In this document: one piece after another, positions 7,441 to 8,035 of the stretch
Layout: the number at the start of each line of letters is the position of its first letter
How positions within the stretch are numbered: the first letter of the stretch is position 1
Source: SVTX01 sp045132775
Lineage (GTDB): Bacteria > Bacillota > Clostridia > Oscillospirales > CAG-272
Length of the DNA stretch: 8,035 bases
Assembly (NCBI GenBank): GCA_045132775.1
Contig: JBGUSX010000100.1
Location: forward strand, 1-8,035
Direction: 5' to 3'
Notes under the pieces: generated by a model
Databases searched by the model: none
Seen by the model: only the letters and a program-made list of their open reading frames with translations
Told to the model about the DNA's origin: nothing
Made by a program: the position numbers and the translations under genes

Positions 7441-7488
7441 CCGCACAAAAAATCATGCCGATGGGAAAAGGCTAGCCCGTGAAGTTTA

Positions 7489-7550
7489 GACGGGACTTGA
7501 ACCTAATTCCCAAGGCAAGCCTTGGGAGACCGGTTTCAACTGACCGTCTT
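7489..7550. repeat. tRNA-associated inverted-repeat unit C (62 bp)
   Basis: This is an exact copy of unit B, 110 bp further right and in the same orientation. Its central palindrome is at 7508-7527. With the preceding A, the block shared with the tRNA extends to 16 bases (7488-7503 versus 7604-7619). It lies just beyond the tRNA-Leu terminator in the tRNA's direction of transcription, joined by the linker ACGAAGCAG. The 48-bp spacer 7441-7488 between B and C shows no gene; it contains a small GGCTAGCC palindrome (7470-7477). Confidence 0.9.
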
Positions 7551-7559
7551 ACGAAGCAG

Positions 7560-7593
7560 AAAAAAGGAGATACCGAACGGTATCTCCTTTTTT
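7560..7593 (-). terminator. Terminator of tRNA-Leu, bidirectional shape
   Basis: A 9-bp stem (GGAGATACC / GGTATCTCC) with a GAAC loop is flanked by six A and six T, so each strand has a U-tract after the stem. On the minus strand it begins just past the CCA end of the tRNA. Confidence 0.92.
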
Positions 7594-7594
7594 C

Positions 7595-7679
7595 TGGTGC
7601 GGAAGACGGGACTTGAACCCGTACAGTGTGAACTACACGCCCCTCAAACGTGCGCGTCTGCCAGTTCCGCCACTTCCGC
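7595..7679 (-). tRNA. tRNA-Leu, anticodon GAG
   Basis: The 85-base minus-strand sequence folds as a class II tRNA. It has a perfect 7-bp acceptor stem (GCGGAAG / CTTCCGC), U8, a D-arm with 3-bp stem GCG/CGC and a GG-containing loop, and an anticodon stem CACGT/GCGTG closing the loop TTGAGGG. A 13-base variable arm and T-arm ACGGG-TTCAAGT-CCCGT follow, then discriminator A and an encoded CCA (7595-7597). Spacing matches E. coli tRNA-Leu(GAG), which places the anticodon at 7643-7645 (CTC on the plus strand). It decodes CUC and CUU. The gene stands alone, with its own promoter and terminator. Confidence 0.97.
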
Positions 7680-7751
7680 ATATAAAACACCTTTATTTTA
7701 TTACTCGAAGAAGGTCTCCGAGGTTCTCCATGGCATCTCTGCCGCGAACAT
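7680..7751 (-). other. 5' leader of the tRNA-Leu transcript with a hairpin and a 12-codon ORF
   Basis: From the predicted transcription start near 7751, about 72 nt precede the mature tRNA. The leader can form a 7-bp hairpin (7704-7710 with 7716-7722, one G-U pair, 5-nt loop) without a following U-tract. It also holds a short ORF at 7693-7731, MENLGDLLRVIK, whose three Leu codons are CTC, CTT and CTT. No strong ribosome binding site precedes it. The leader would be removed by RNase P; any role for the mini-ORF is speculative. Confidence 0.4.
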
Positions 7752-7756
7752 TTGAT

Positions 7757-7785
7757 ATTATACACCATAAGATTCGATTTGTCAA
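7757..7785 (-). promoter_or_regulatory. Strong promoter of tRNA-Leu
   Basis: On the minus strand TTGACA (7780-7785) and TATAAT (7757-7762) are both perfect consensus with a 17-bp spacer. Directly upstream, 7786-7817 is made of A- and T-tracts resembling the UP element of strong stable-RNA promoters. Transcription should begin near 7751. Confidence 0.92.
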
Positions 7786-7839
7786 TACCTTTTTTAAAAA
7801 ATCTCAAAAAATTTTTATTGACTATTCTGTGGGAGTGTA

Positions 7840-7851
7840 AAATTGCAATTT
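7840..7851. repeat. 12-bp perfect palindrome beside the right dispersed repeat
   Basis: AAATTGCAATTT is a perfect palindrome 7 bp from the left edge of the right repeat copy. It could be a protein-binding site or a chance product of A/T-rich sequence; nothing in the window decides between these. Confidence 0.3.
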
Positions 7852-7858
7852 AGCGAAT

Positions 7859-8035
7859 AGCCTTCTCCAGCGGAGAAGGGGGACCACGAAGTGGTGGATG
7901 AGGAGGTCGCCATCGGGGTGTGCTACACGGGAATATTGTGGATTTTGTATTGTGGCACAAGGATTCCTTTGCAACGAAACAAGGTAATCAAAGGACGTGA
8001 AACCCTTGAAAAAGCGACCTCCTCATCCACCACTT
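7859..8035. repeat. Dispersed inverted-terminus repeat, right copy (cut by window end)
   Basis: The left arm begins AGCCTTCTCC and contains two perfect hairpins: CCTTCTCC/GGAGAAGG (7861-7879) and CCAC/GTGG (7884-7894). Bases 7889-7910 are the exact reverse complement of 8014-8035, so at least 22 bp of terminal inverted repeat are visible. The inferred remaining arm is about 30 bp, giving a whole element of about 205 bp. The interior (7938-8013) is conserved with the left copy. There is no coding potential. Confidence 0.85.

Noticed and set aside
7379..7550. CRISPR array from the two identical units
   Set aside because: Only two full copies exist, the repeat (62 bp) is longer than usual and the single spacer (48 bp) has A-tracts. 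There is no cas gene, and the copies match the tRNA T-arm instead.
7472..7840. Several open frames on both strands over the tRNA and repeat cluster
   Set aside because: They are translations of the tRNA-Leu gene, its terminator and the 62-bp units. Peptides such as RKTGLEPV are the usual artefact of reading through a tRNA gene.
1..8035. Composite transposon bounded by the two dispersed repeats
   Set aside because: No transposase or integrase gene lies between them, and both repeats have the internal structure of independent non-autonomous elements.

Overview
The window looks like a chromosomal segment from a Gram-positive anaerobe of the class Clostridia, probably an uncultured gut member. 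The reasons are consensus TTGACA/TATAAT promoters, AAAGGAG-type ribosome binding sites, a giant secreted BspA-like leucine-rich-repeat (LRR) protein, and dispersed palindromic repeats of a kind I associate with gut Clostridia. The taxonomic placement is inference; no marker gene is present.

Layout, left to right. Positions 1-206 hold the right-hand part of a dispersed repeat with inverted termini. A bidirectional hairpin terminator (251-276) closes a leftward gene (302-1132) for a seven-helix YwaF/TMEM164-type membrane protein. A divergent intergenic region (1133-1367) carries a very clear promoter for the dominant gene (1368-7226). That gene encodes a 1952-residue surface protein: signal peptide, BspA-type N-terminal module, about 44 LRR_5 repeats interrupted by at least five recurring cassette types, three and a half 39-residue His/CxC repeats, a Ser/Thr/Glu/Pro linker, and a C-terminal Gly-Gly-Cys/transmembrane/Arg-Lys tail without LPXTG. 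An intrinsic terminator follows (7263-7293).

The rest is non-coding. A leftward tRNA-Leu(GAG) gene (7595-7679) has a strong promoter with an A+T-rich upstream block, a ~72-nt leader, an encoded CCA end and its own terminator. Just beyond that terminator (7305-7578) is the most unusual stretch: two identical 62-bp units and one 55-bp partial unit. They are built from tRNA T-arm-like ends facing each other across a perfect small palindrome, and the partial unit is joined to half of the tRNA terminator. The window ends inside a second, same-orientation copy of the dispersed repeat (7859-8035).

The two protein genes are divergent, with no visible functional link. The LRR protein probably faces the outside of the cell as an adhesin or binding surface. 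The tRNA-Leu(GAG) reads CUC and CUU, codons that dominate leucine coding in the LRR stretch I counted. I see no phage, CRISPR or transposase gene. The candidates for something undescribed are the tRNA-derived repeat cluster and the LRR protein's cassette architecture and C-terminal anchor.
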